The notes under the pieces are model-generated. The model searched no databases and had not been told where the DNA came from. It worked only from the letters and a program-made list of their open reading frames with translations. DNA of 64,000 nucleotides from Rhodobiaceae bacterium (GTDB taxonomy: Bacteria; Pseudomonadota; Alphaproteobacteria; Rhizobiales; Tepidamorphaceae): NCBI GenBank assembly GCA_020637855.1, contig JACKJR010000005.1, positions 62,001 to 126,000 of the forward strand, written 5' to 3'. Position 1 is the first letter of the stretch, and each line of letters begins with the position of its first letter. Positions 1 to 7,992 of the stretch are shown in pieces. The translations under genes were made by a program, and so were the position numbers.

Positions 1-88
1 AAGATCATCGCACCGCATGCGCCCCGGTTTGCGTCGCGCCAAAGCGCTAGCCCATGAACGGGGCGCCTGCAAGAGGCGAGGTGTGTCT

Positions 89-1288
89 TCAGGCGATCCT
101 GCCTAGGGCCCGGTCGATGTCGGCGATGAGGTCTTTCTGTCCTTCGATCCCGAAGGAAATCCGCACCATACCGTCGCCGATCCCCAGTTCCGCACGCTGT
201 TCCGGCGTCAGGCGCTGGTGCGTCGTGGTGGAGGGATGTGTGGCCAGAGATTTGGAATCCCCGAGATTGTTGGAGATGCGGATCAGCCTCAGTGCGTTCA
301 GGAACGAAAACGCTGCCCTCTTGCCGCCCTTGAAGTCGATAGCGACCATAGTGCCGCCGGCCAGCATCTGTTTGGCGACAAGAGCTGCGTCGGGGTGGTC
401 GGCCCGGCCGGGATAGAGCACGCTTGCGACATGCGCGCTATCGGCGAAGACATCTGCCGCCGCGGCCGCGTTGCTGCATTGGCGCTCGACTCGTAGCGGC
501 AGCGTCTCCAGACCTTTCAGCAGAACCCAGGCGTTGAACGGGCTCAGCGAGGGTCCCGTATGGCGGTAGAAGTCTTTCAGCGGCCCATCGAGGATTTCGC
601 GCGAACTTACTATGACGCCGCCGAGACAGCGCCCCTGACCGTCAATGTGCTTGGTTGCCGAATAGACGACGACGTCGGCGCCGTGCTTGAACGGCTTCTG
701 CAGCAGTGGCGTCGCGAACACATTATCGACCACCAGAAGCGCGCCCGCGTCGTGGGCGATGCCTGCGACAGCTTCCAGATCGATCAACCGCAGCGTCGGG
801 TTCGATGGTGTTTCGAGGAAGAGCAGCTTGGTGTTCTTGCGTACCGCCGCGCGCCATTGGTCAATGTCACCGCCATCGACGATCGTCGTTTCGACACCGA
901 ACCGCGGCAGCAGGTCTTCGATGATGTAGCGGCACGAACCGAACAAGGCGCGTGACGAGACGACATGGTCACCGGCCTTGACCAGGGACACCAATGCCGC
1001 ATTGACCGCGGCCATGCCGCTGGCGGTGGCGCGAGCCCCTTCGGCGCCGTCAAGCGCTGCCATCCGCTCCTCGAACATGGAAACCGTCGGGTTGCCATAG
1101 CGCGAATAGATGTATCCGCCTTCCTCTCCCTTGAAGCGGGCTTCGGCGGCCTCTGCGGAATCATAGACGAAGCCGGAAGTCAGATAGATGGCTTCCGCCG
1201 TTTCGCCATGGATGCTGCGGGTCTGGCCTGCGTGGACAAGCAAGGTATCGTCACTTGCGTCTGCAAGGTGCTCTGGTAGGTCTGTCAT
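89..1288 (-). CDS. metZ: O-succinylhomoserine sulfhydrylase
   Basis: PLP enzyme of the Cys/Met metabolism family that makes homocysteine from O-succinylhomoserine and sulfide in the cytoplasm. The protein has about 399 residues, the usual family length. It shows the SRYGNPT segment near residue 65, the VVDNVFATP aspartate segment, and the PLP lysine in YSATKHIDG. The start chosen is the ATG at 1286-1288, with a GGGAAG ribosome site just upstream. The frame stays open to 1378, but that stretch covers the leader and an attenuator-like stem, so it is not coding. MetZ is preferred over MetB or MetC because of the sequence style and the SAM-II riboswitch upstream. Expression should fall when S-adenosylmethionine is plentiful. 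Confidence 0.93.
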   Translation of the reverse strand: MTDLPEHLADASDDTLLVHAGQTRSIHGETAEAIYLTSGFVYDSAEAAEARFKGEEGGYIYSRYGNPTVSMFEERMAALDGAEGARATASGMAAVNAALVSLVKAGDHVVSSRALFGSCRYIIEDLLPRFGVETTIVDGGDIDQWRAAVRKNTKLLFLETPSNPTLRLIDLEAVAGIAHDAGALLVVDNVFATPLLQKPFKHGADVVVYSATKHIDGQGRCLGGVIVSSREILDGPLKDFYRHTGPSLSPFNAWVLLKGLETLPLRVERQCSNAAAAADVFADSAHVASVLYPGRADHPDAALVAKQMLAGGTMVAIDFKGGKRAAFSFLNALRLIRISNNLGDSKSLATHPSTTTHQRLTPEQRAELGIGDGMVRISFGIEGQKDLIADIDRALGRIA

Positions 1289-1346
1289 TTGTCTTCCCTT
1301 TCCGCTCGTAAGGCCTCTTGCAAGAGAACCTTTGGCGGGCGGACAC

Positions 1347-1418
1347 AAAAAAACCGGCTCCGGAAGACTTGCGGGCATTTCGGTAATTGCCCTAAGAGCG
1401 TCTTCAACGATGAACCGG
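1347..1418 (-). terminator. Attenuator-like stem with T-tract between riboswitch and metZ
   Basis: On the minus strand, GAAGAC pairs with GTCTTC around an inner hairpin (GGGCA with TGCCC) and an outer CCGG/CCGG pair, followed by TTTTTTT at 1353-1347. The T-tract lies 59 bases before the metZ start. The outer CCGG at 1415-1418 is also part of a CCGGG/CCCGG hairpin with bases 1429-1433 at the end of the aptamer, so the two folds exclude each other. This suggests control by transcription termination, but the stems are short and interrupted. Confidence 0.45.
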
Positions 1419-1430
1419 GTCTTATCCGCC

Positions 1431-1489
1431 CGGCCTTTTAGCGAGTTGTTTAACGTGGCTGCAAGCCGGCCGGCTCAAATGACCACGGG
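1431..1489 (-). ncRNA. SAM-II riboswitch upstream of metZ
   Basis: On the minus strand the leader begins CCCGTGGTCATTTGAGCC, continues GGCTTGCAGCCACG, and ends GTTAAACAACTCGCTAAAAG. These are the hallmarks of the SAM-II (metA-type) aptamer of alphaproteobacteria. CGTGG pairs with CCACG to form P1, and the AGC of TTTGAGC can pair with the GCT of GCTAAAA to close the pseudoknot. The aptamer ends about 140 bases before the metZ start. The match to the remembered consensus is nearly complete, including the conserved GCTTGCAGCCACGTTAAA core. It should sense S-adenosylmethionine and lower metZ expression. Confidence 0.93.
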
Positions 1490-1570
1490 TGAGGTTTTTT
1501 CAGACCGCCGCCTTTCCGTCAAGCGCCGTGTGCGATATCAGCCCGAGACACATCTTTGGCGGACCGGTCC

Positions 1571-2677
1571 ATGAGCTCTTCCCAGACAGTGCCGAAAGGT
1601 ATTTTGCCAGCCGACGAAATCGACGCGCTGATTGCGTCGGGGACGGTATTGCTGGCCGAACCTCCTGCTGAAACCCAGGTGCAGCCGGCAAGTCTTGATC
1701 TGCGGTTGGGCAAGGTGGCGCACCGCTTGCGCGCCAGTTTCCTGCCCGGCCCCTCGCACACGGTTGCCGATCGTCTGTCGAACCTTGCCCTGCATGAGAT
1801 CGACTTGACCAAAGGCGCGGTCCTGGAGACCGGCTGCGTCTATCTGGTGCCGCTGCTGGAAACCCTGAAGCTGCCCGACGACCTTGCCGCCGACACGAAC
1901 CCGAAAAGTTCCACCGGCCGCCTCGATGTCTTCACCCGCGTCATCACCGACCGTTCCCGTGTTTTCGACAAGGTGGCGCAAGGTTACTCAGGCCCGCTCT
2001 ATCTGGAGATCAGCCCGCGCACCTTCCCGATCCTCGTGCGCACCGGATCGCGGCTGTCGCAGATCCGCTTCCGGCGTGGCGAAGCCCGCTTGAGCGACGA
2101 GGATCTCGCCCGGCTGCACGCGCGCGAGACGCTTGTTGCCTCCGCCGAACCGCGGATCGAGGGTGGCATCTCCGTCTCGGTCGATCTGACGGGGCAGGAC
2201 GGTCTGGTCGGCTTCCGCGCCAAGCGCCACACTGGCGTCGTCGATGTCGACAAAGTCGGCGGCCTCGATGTCGAGGGCTTTTGGGAACCGATCCGCGCGG
2301 TCAAGGATTCGCAGCTGATCCTCGACCCCGATGAATTCTACATCCTTGCATCCAAGGAAGCGGTCCATGTGCCCCCGGACGTAGCCGCCGAGATGGTGCC
2401 GTTTGATCCTCTTGTGGGCGAATTCCGCGTCCACTATGCCGGCTTCTTCGATCCAGGTTTCGGACATGCCGGGTCAGGCGGAGCAGGCTCGCGCGCGGTC
2501 CTGGAGGTGCGCAGTCACGACGTGCCTTTCATCATCGAGGACGGGCAGATCGTCGGCAGGCTGGTTTACGAGCATCTCGCCGGAACGCCGCCGAAGCTCT
2601 ATGGCGCGGACCTGAAATCCAACTATCAGGGGCAGGGCCTGAAACTGTCGAAGCACTTCCGGGCTTATAAGGCTTAG
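1571..2677 (+). CDS. 2'-deoxycytidine 5'-triphosphate deaminase (long alphaproteobacterial form)
   Basis: Member of the dCTP deaminase/dUTPase superfamily, about 368 residues, roughly twice the usual Dcd length, as in the form common in Rhizobiales. The QPASLDLRLG segment near residue 35 and the STGRLDVFTRVI segment are typical of the first dUTPase-like half. A second half carries the DEFYILASKEAVHVPPDV pattern. It should convert dCTP to dUTP for thymidylate synthesis. I prefer the ATG at 1571; a TTG five codons upstream is possible. The gene is transcribed divergently from metZ. Its stop codon overlaps the first base pairs of an intergenic palindromic repeat. Confidence 0.85.
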   Translation: MSSSQTVPKGILPADEIDALIASGTVLLAEPPAETQVQPASLDLRLGKVAHRLRASFLPGPSHTVADRLSNLALHEIDLTKGAVLETGCVYLVPLLETLKLPDDLAADTNPKSSTGRLDVFTRVITDRSRVFDKVAQGYSGPLYLEISPRTFPILVRTGSRLSQIRFRRGEARLSDEDLARLHARETLVASAEPRIEGGISVSVDLTGQDGLVGFRAKRHTGVVDVDKVGGLDVEGFWEPIRAVKDSQLILDPDEFYILASKEAVHVPPDVAAEMVPFDPLVGEFRVHYAGFFDPGFGHAGSGGAGSRAVLEVRSHDVPFIIEDGQIVGRLVYEHLAGTPPKLYGADLKSNYQGQGLKLSKHFRAYKA

Positions 2678-2770
2678 CAATTCCAGGAGTGGAGCGGACT
2701 TAAAACGATCCAGTGAATCGTTTTTCCACGGAACGGTGAGCGGTTTTCCGTCCGGAAGTGCGTCAAAAAT
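2676..2770. repeat. Composite intergenic repeat (family A with an inserted palindrome)
   Basis: The outer parts read AGCAATTCCAGGA and GCGGTTTTCCGTCCGGAA, matching three other copies in the window at 16735, 22325 (inverted) and 46794. Between them lies a separate palindrome whose arms are AAAACGAT and ATCGTTTT (about 2703-2726). The element starts at the dcd-like stop codon and ends just before the radical SAM stop codon, in a tail-to-tail junction. Confidence 0.7.
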
Positions 2771-2776
2771 AGAGCT

Positions 2777-3772
2777 TCAACCCGAGCAGCTTGCGCCGCC
2801 CAGCACGCAGAAGCGGGCGCAATGAGGGTGGTTGAGTTTCACCTTGCCGTTATCGAAGGCGCCGCCATCGGCTTTCAGAGATTCGCTCAAAGTCGCGCCC
2901 ATTTCGAAGCCCTTGTCGTAAGGCAGCAGCGTGCAGGGCAGAACGGCGGGCCTGTCCTCGCCCTTGCGCTTCACGACCATGCGGCTTGAGGCGCACATCA
3001 CCGAGGACGGCGACTTGTTCAGGATACCCCAGCAATCGGTGGTGATTTCGGCGATGTCGAGCGCCTCGTCCATTTCGGGAAACAGCACCAGCGCTGCCGG
3101 ATCGTCGGCGTCGATCTGCCAGCCATGTTCGGCAAACAGTGCGCGGTAGCCTTCGCGGGCCCGCTGCGCGGTTTCGCCCCAGCAGGTGCGCCCGGCAACC
3201 GCGAGTTTGAAACCGTTTTCACTGAGCCAGTTGGTGCCTTCGATCGTGCGCCTGAACGCGCCCTTGCCGCGTTCGTCATCGTGCAGCGCTTGCGTGTAAT
3301 GATCGAGGCTGATGCGAAGCGTCAGCTTGCCGGCCTTGGATTTGAGCGCCAGCAGGCCTTCGCGCAGCCTTGGCCGCATCATGGGTTGCATGGCGTTTGT
3401 CAGCACCAGCACCTCGAAGCCGCGCGACAGGGCGTCATCGAGCATCGCGATGATGTCGGGATTCATGAACGGCTCGCCGCCGGTAAAGCCGATTTCGCGG
3501 GTGCCGAGCTTCAGCACGTCGATCTCGTCGAGAAACGAGCGAACTTCGTCGGCCGTTATGTAGACGAGGCGGTCGTTGGTCGGGCTGGATTCGATGTAGC
3601 AGTTGCGGCAGGTGATGTTGCACAGGCTTCCGGTGTTGATCCACAGCGTGTCGAGCCGGTCAAGTCCGACACGCGCGCGCATCGCGCCGCTCGCCGTGAC
3701 GTCGGGGTCGCGGAATTTCTCCGGTTTGAGAAGCTCCGCATGGAGACGGCGTTCGGAGTCTAGATCGTTCAT
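2777..3772 (-). CDS. Radical SAM iron-sulfur protein of unknown substrate
   Basis: Radical SAM enzyme of 331 residues. The [4Fe-4S] motif is CNITCRNCYIE near residues 52-62 (CX3CX2C). It is followed by the GFTGGEPFMNPD glycine-rich segment that contacts S-adenosylmethionine. The C-terminus, HPHCARFCVLGGASCSG, has three more cysteines that may bind an auxiliary cluster, although it is too short for a full SPASM domain. The gene stands alone and converges on the deaminase gene. It resembles MoaA-like proteins in its core but is not MoaA, since it lacks the GG C-terminus. The substrate cannot be read from the sequence. Confidence 0.8.
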   Translation of the reverse strand: MNDLDSERRLHAELLKPEKFRDPDVTASGAMRARVGLDRLDTLWINTGSLCNITCRNCYIESSPTNDRLVYITADEVRSFLDEIDVLKLGTREIGFTGGEPFMNPDIIAMLDDALSRGFEVLVLTNAMQPMMRPRLREGLLALKSKAGKLTLRISLDHYTQALHDDERGKGAFRRTIEGTNWLSENGFKLAVAGRTCWGETAQRAREGYRALFAEHGWQIDADDPAALVLFPEMDEALDIAEITTDCWGILNKSPSSVMCASSRMVVKRKGEDRPAVLPCTLLPYDKGFEMGATLSESLKADGGAFDNGKVKLNHPHCARFCVLGGASCSG

Positions 3773-3940
3773 GTATAGGAAAACCTGTCAGTGTTTCTGA
3801 CCAATGCGCACGCTATCACAGTAAAATAGTTTGATTGGAAGGGGTTTGGTCCTGATATCCGATCACGTTCGCTTTATGGGACGGTGAGGTGCAAAAACCC
3901 GCCGCTGCGATGATGAATGTGTTGCGCTTGCTGGCGGGCT

Positions 3941-4153
3941 TCAGCTTTTGTCCTCGGCCAGTGTATGGGCAACGATCGCATTGGCGTGACCATGGCCCAT
4001 GCCGTGCTGCTGCTTCAGCATGGCAACGAGTTCCATGTGCTTGGCGGGACAGGCTGCGCGAACGACAACCTTCCACTCAGAGATGGGCCGACCGTACTTC
4101 TTCTCGATGGAAGGAAAGTAGGATGCCGGGCCTTTGATCTTCTCGTCAGCCAT
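3941..4153 (-). CDS. DUF4287 domain-containing protein
   Basis: Small protein of about 70 residues with the start MADEKIKGPASYFPSIEKKYG, the signature of DUF4287, and a second half rich in His and Gly (HGMGHGHANAIVAHTL). The ATG at 4151-4153 is preferred to a TTG three codons upstream. No membrane segment or signal is visible, so it should be cytoplasmic. The function of the family is not established. The 168 bases between it and the radical SAM gene hold no clear feature. Confidence 0.75.
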   Translation of the reverse strand: MADEKIKGPASYFPSIEKKYGRPISEWKVVVRAACPAKHMELVAMLKQQHGMGHGHANAIVAHTLAEDKS

Positions 4154-4292
4154 GAGGTCCAATACATGTCAGCCGCTTTGAGATGTCAATCAAGTTACGA
4201 AGCTGCTTGCGGGCGCAGTTCGCAGATGGTTCGAGTCTACGCCGCCTTGCTGCTTGACGAAGCCGCAGCCAGCGCGCAGATAAGGACGCAGC

Positions 4293-4367
4293 GCGGGCGT
4301 AGTTCAGAGGTAGAACGTCAGCTTCCCAAGCTGAATGTCGTGGGTTCGATTCCCATCGCCCGCTCCA
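4293..4367 (+). tRNA. tRNA-Gly (anticodon CCC)
   Basis: A complete cloverleaf can be drawn. The acceptor stem is GCGGGCG with CGCCCGC. The D arm is GTAGTTCAGAGGTAGAAC. The anticodon stem TCAGC/GCTGA encloses the loop TTCCCAA, giving anticodon CCC. The T arm is GTGGGTTCGATTCCCAT. The CCA end is encoded (4365-4367). It should read GGG codons. It lies between DUF4287 and a small membrane protein gene and is transcribed in the same direction as the latter. Confidence 0.96.
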
Positions 4368-4396
4368 GACCGCTGATATGCCGGTCAGGAGAACGC

Positions 4397-4600
4397 ATGA
4401 CCTGGAGAGCAGCGATGACATCCGCAAGCGCGGACAAAAGCCCCCAGAGTATGGATGAGGATGGCGGAAACCGCCTTGCCATCAACATCGCAATTGCCGG
4501 TATCGTGCTTCTGATCGTCGCAGGCATCCTCGGTTGGATTGCCATGGGGCCGTCCTTGTTCCATCTGATGGCGACCGGCATCGGCTGGCTCTGCATGTAG
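4397..4600 (+). CDS. Small single-pass membrane protein next to the SCO gene
   Basis: A 67-residue protein with a polar N-terminus, one long hydrophobic segment (about residues 28-50, IAGIVLLIVAGILGWIAMG) and a short hydrophobic tail. The ATG at 4397 follows a CAGGAGAACGC ribosome site. It lies 40 bases before the SCO-family gene on the same strand, so the two are probably cotranscribed. No family is recognised. A link to cytochrome oxidase copper delivery is only suggested by position. Confidence 0.6.
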   Translation: MTWRAAMTSASADKSPQSMDEDGGNRLAINIAIAGIVLLIVAGILGWIAMGPSLFHLMATGIGWLCM

Positions 4601-4640
4601 CCGCCGTCCGATCAAAACACACTGCTTCCGGAGGGCCCTT

Positions 4641-5246
4641 ATGCGCGCACAGCGTGCGATTACCATTCTTGCCTCTGTGTTGATCGCGGCAACCGGTGCT
4701 TTTGCTCTCTACAGTATCTACCTGCTGACGGTCGGGCGCGATTCAGGCTCGGTTATTACCGACGCCGGTATTTCCATCGGCGGACCGTTCACGCTGACCG
4801 ATGACGATGGGCGACGCGTCAGCGAAGCCGACTATGCGGGCCGCGCGCATCTGGTTTTCTTCGGCTTCACTCATTGTCCTGAAATCTGTCCGACGACGCT
4901 CGCCGAGGCGACGTCAGTACTCGATGAACTGGGCGACGACGCAAGCAAGCTCGACGTCCTGTTCATCACGGTTGATCCTGAACGCGACACGCCTGAAGCG
5001 CTGCACGAATACGTGTCCAATTTTCACCCGCAGATCACCGGCCTCACCGGTAGCGTGCAGGAAGTCGCGACGGTGGCGCGCGAGTTCCGCGCCTACTACA
5101 AGAAGGTGCCGTTCGACGATGGCGACTACACGATGGATCATTCCACGGTGGTTTATCTGATGGGCAAGGACGGAAAGTTCGTCGGCCCGGTCGCGCTCGA
5201 TCGCGAGCCGGCGCAAATCGCTGAACAATTGCGCGCCTATTTGTGA
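4641..5246 (+). CDS. SCO1/SenC family copper chaperone
   Basis: A 201-residue, membrane-anchored thioredoxin-fold protein. An N-terminal hydrophobic anchor (about residues 6-30) is followed by the copper-binding motif GFTHCPEICPTT and the distal histidine in DHSTVVYL, so all three metal ligands are present. Proteins of this family deliver copper to the CuA site of cytochrome c oxidase or act as thiol-disulfide reductases in the periplasm. The last 10 bases overlap the end of the converging glycosyltransferase gene. Confidence 0.9.
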   Translation: MRAQRAITILASVLIAATGAFALYSIYLLTVGRDSGSVITDAGISIGGPFTLTDDDGRRVSEADYAGRAHLVFFGFTHCPEICPTTLAEATSVLDELGDDASKLDVLFITVDPERDTPEALHEYVSNFHPQITGLTGSVQEVATVAREFRAYYKKVPFDDGDYTMDHSTVVYLMGKDGKFVGPVALDREPAQIAEQLRAYL

Positions 5247-6988
5247 CGCCTGCGTGCCGGGCGTTTCCGGCGCAATTGCACCGGCGCATCCCGTTTTGCG
5301 ATGCCGTGTTCGGTCTTGGCCCAGAAGTATGGTCTGCGGATGAGATCGATCAGCGCAAGAATGAAGGCAAGTGCCGACAGCAGCCAGTAAAATGGCGTCA
5401 GGATCAGGTGCAGGCTCAAGCCCGGCATGGGACGGCGGAAAAGGCCGAACGCGGCACTGGCAAGCGCGATCACGTAGCCAAAGACGAGATTGGCCGAAGC
5501 CAATGCCGCCACGGCGGCGGCCAGAATGTTGTCGCCTGAAAAGAAGGCCCCGCTGCTGGCCTGCCAGACGATGAGTCCGATCGCTGCCGGGTGGATGACT
5601 GCCGAAGCGAGATTGGCAATGACCGTCGCCACAAAGCCGAACATGCCGAAGGTGCCGAGTTCGGCGATAAGGCTGAAGGGGTTGCGCGTGTGCACCAGCA
5701 GCGTCTGCATCCAGCCTTTCATCCACCGCGTTCGCTGCTTGACCCATGCCTGCAAGCGGGCCGGTGCTTCCTCGAAGGTCGTGGAATCGATAACGCCGAC
5801 GCGATAGCCGAGCCGGGCAAGCCGCACGCCCAGATCGGCATCCTCCGTCACGTTGTACGCGTCCCACCCGCCGGCATCGCGCAGCAATGCGGTCCGGAAG
5901 TGGTTGGACGTGCCCCCGAGCGGCAGGGGCAGGCCAAGCCAGCAGATAACAGGCACCATCACGTCGAACTGTGCTGCATATTCGATGGCGAATTGGCGCG
6001 TGAGCCAGGACTGGTTCCAGTTGCGGTAGGCAAGACGCGCCTGCAGACAGGCATAGTCGGCAGGTGCGATTGCGAATGCACCCGCTGCCTGGCGCAGCTG
6101 GTCGGCGTCCGGCCGGTCCTCCGCGTCGAAAACGCAGATGAGATTGCCGCGTGCGAGGGCAAGCCCGATGTTCAGCGCCTTGGGTTTGGTCCGCGGGCCG
6201 ATATCGGGCAGCGCGAGGATCGAATAATGATCCGGCAGGTTCAGAGCATCAACCGCAGCGCGGGTCGCGATGTCGTCGGCTTCCAGCAGGATCTTGATGT
6301 CAAGCCTGGCCGCTGGATAGTCGAGGTCCTCGAGTGCTTCGAACAGCTCATGAACGATATTGGCCTCCCGGTAGAGCGGGACGAGGATGGAATAGACCGG
6401 CAAGTGTTCGTCGGACAGTTCGATCCATGGCTGCGAGCCGGGAGCAGGGGCGGCAAGTGCCGCCAGCCGCAATCCCGTCGTGGACAGAAACACGAGGCTG
6501 AGCACAAGTGCCGCCCAGCCGGCAGTGTCGTAGGGGTGAAAGAATGCCGCCGCCGCGATGCCTGCAAGAGTAGCGAGCAATCCCAATGCCTGAAGGACGC
6601 CGATTGTAGGGCTTGCACTCATGCCGGGATGGCCGTCGCGGAGAAAACGGATGGCCGCGCCCGGAATATCCGCGTGGCTGTCGCGCAGGTAGAGCCCGGT
6701 CAATTCATCTGCGCTTGTGGCGATGATCCGGTCGCGGCTTGCGGGGGCTATCCGAAGTTGATCTGCAAGGCGTGCCTCGCCTGCCGTCGCCGGGGAAACG
6801 GCAAGAACGGAACCGGCAGCAGATGCGACCGTCGCAAGCGCGCCATTGCGGGCCGCAGCCAGATGGTGTTCCGGCGAAAGCCCCGGATGCAGCCGCCGGT
6901 CTTCAAGCGGCTGGTAGGCGAGCCCCAATCTTTGTGCAGCCTCACGCTCACGCGTTTCCCGGCTTGCCGCCCCACCGCGTACGTTCAT
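5237..6988 (-). CDS. GT2 membrane glycosyltransferase with MshEN/GspE_N-like N-terminus
   Basis: A 583-residue protein. Residues 15-115 look like the N-terminal domain of type II secretion ATPases (REAAQRLGLAYQPLEDRRL start). Two membrane segments follow (about 130-175), then a processive family 2 glycosyltransferase domain. The usual acidic and QxxRW motifs are visible: LLEADD, VFDAEDRPD, TEDADLG and KQRTRWMKGW. Further membrane segments close the protein. This resembles cellulose-synthase-like enzymes and the architecture of a rhizobial GT2 group. The polysaccharide is unknown and no bcs partners are nearby. The N-terminal domain could bind a nucleotide such as cyclic di-GMP, as MshEN does, but that is inference. 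Confidence 0.8.
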   Translation of the reverse strand: MNVRGGAASRETREREAAQRLGLAYQPLEDRRLHPGLSPEHHLAAARNGALATVASAAGSVLAVSPATAGEARLADQLRIAPASRDRIIATSADELTGLYLRDSHADIPGAAIRFLRDGHPGMSASPTIGVLQALGLLATLAGIAAAAFFHPYDTAGWAALVLSLVFLSTTGLRLAALAAPAPGSQPWIELSDEHLPVYSILVPLYREANIVHELFEALEDLDYPAARLDIKILLEADDIATRAAVDALNLPDHYSILALPDIGPRTKPKALNIGLALARGNLICVFDAEDRPDADQLRQAAGAFAIAPADYACLQARLAYRNWNQSWLTRQFAIEYAAQFDVMVPVICWLGLPLPLGGTSNHFRTALLRDAGGWDAYNVTEDADLGVRLARLGYRVGVIDSTTFEEAPARLQAWVKQRTRWMKGWMQTLLVHTRNPFSLIAELGTFGMFGFVATVIANLASAVIHPAAIGLIVWQASSGAFFSGDNILAAAVAALASANLVFGYVIALASAAFGLFRRPMPGLSLHLILTPFYWLLSALAFILALIDLIRRPYFWAKTEHGIAKRDAPVQLRRKRPARRRHK

Positions 6989-7110
6989 GGTCCCCGCCCC
7001 GGATGCCTGCTCGCCAGGGTTCTGCCCCGGGGGTCTTACACAGCATCCTTTTTGCCCCTATAAGCACCGCCTGAGCACGATCATGCGGATACGACAGAAA
7101 GGTTGCAAAC

Positions 7111-7992
7111 ATGCCGCGCACTGGCAACCGGAGGTTTTTTCACCGGCTCACTCTGGCCGCAATGGCGGTGTGCGTTGCGCTGTCGCCGGTGATGTCCGGG
7201 TTCTCGGTGCATGCGCAGGTGCCCGACGGGGTCAATGTGCCCGGCTTCTGGGACCCGAACCGGCGTTTTCCTAAACCCGACCGCACCAAGGTGCGTGCAA
7301 TCCGTTTTCTGACCGAACAGGAATCGCCGCCCTTCAGCTTCACAGCACCCGATGGCCTGCCGGCCGGGTTCAATGTCGATCTTGCCCGTGCCGTTTGCGA
7401 GGAGCTCGATGTTCCCTGCACCATTCAGGAGTTGAAGTGGGATTTGCTCGTCAAGGCGATCGAAGACGACCGGGGCGATGCGATCATCGCGCCCATACCG
7501 ATTACCGCCGAGAGCCGGCAAAAGTACGATTTCACAAATCCGTTTCTCGGAAGGCCTGGCCGGTTCATCGCCACCAAGTCGACGCTGATCCAGGCGATCA
7601 CGTCGGCAGAGCTAGCCGAACGTAAAGTCGGCGTTGTCGCGGGGACACCGCATGCCGGTTTTATTGCCACCTATTTCCCCGCAGTCGACACCATCACCTA
7701 CGAAACGACCGTCAAAGCGCGCGAAGCGCTGACCAGCGGTGCCATCGACCTCCTTTTTACCGACGCCCTGACTGCGGGCGTCTGGCTCAACAGTGAGGCG
7801 GCAAAAGGATGCTGTATTTTCATTGGCGAGGCATACACGGACCCGCACTTCTTTGGTGAGGGTATCGCAGTCGCCGTCGACCCCGGACGCAAGGCGTTGC
7901 GTGAGGCGATCGACTACGCGCTGCGGCGCATCTATTTCAACGGCCGCTACTTCGAGATTTTCCTGCGTTATTTCCCGCGCGGTTACTACTGA
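7111..7992 (+). CDS. Family 3 transporter substrate-binding protein
   Basis: A 293-residue exported protein. A twin-Arg-free signal peptide (about residues 12-36, ending near VHAQ) is followed by a periplasmic binding fold of the amino-acid type: FLTEQESPPFSFTAPDGLPAGFNVDLARAVCEEL, and later IAPIPITAESRQKYDFTNPFL. The conserved ligand-binding arginine region is recognisable. No permease or ATPase gene is adjacent, so it is an orphan binding protein or serves a remote transporter. The stop overlaps the end of the converging hydroxylase gene by 7 bases. Confidence 0.8.
   Translation: MPRTGNRRFFHRLTLAAMAVCVALSPVMSGFSVHAQVPDGVNVPGFWDPNRRFPKPDRTKVRAIRFLTEQESPPFSFTAPDGLPAGFNVDLARAVCEELDVPCTIQELKWDLLVKAIEDDRGDAIIAPIPITAESRQKYDFTNPFLGRPGRFIATKSTLIQAITSAELAERKVGVVAGTPHAGFIATYFPAVDTITYETTVKAREALTSGAIDLLFTDALTAGVWLNSEAAKGCCIFIGEAYTDPHFFGEGIAVAVDPGRKALREAIDYALRRIYFNGRYFEIFLRYFPRGYY

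Noticed and set aside
1289..1378. Longer start for metZ at 1378
   Set aside because: The extra codons run through the attenuator-like stem and T-tract of the riboswitch leader; the ATG at 1288 has a good ribosome site and fits the family.
3917..4396. Open frame running through the tRNA-Gly gene into the small membrane protein
   Set aside because: The upstream part covers the DUF4287 gene on the other strand and the tRNA; only the part from the ATG at 4397 has a ribosome site and protein-like composition.
5591..7063. 490-codon open frame antisense to the glycosyltransferase gene
   Set aside because: It is the complement of a well-supported GT2 gene and has low-complexity Arg/Gly-rich composition typical of GC-rich shadow frames.
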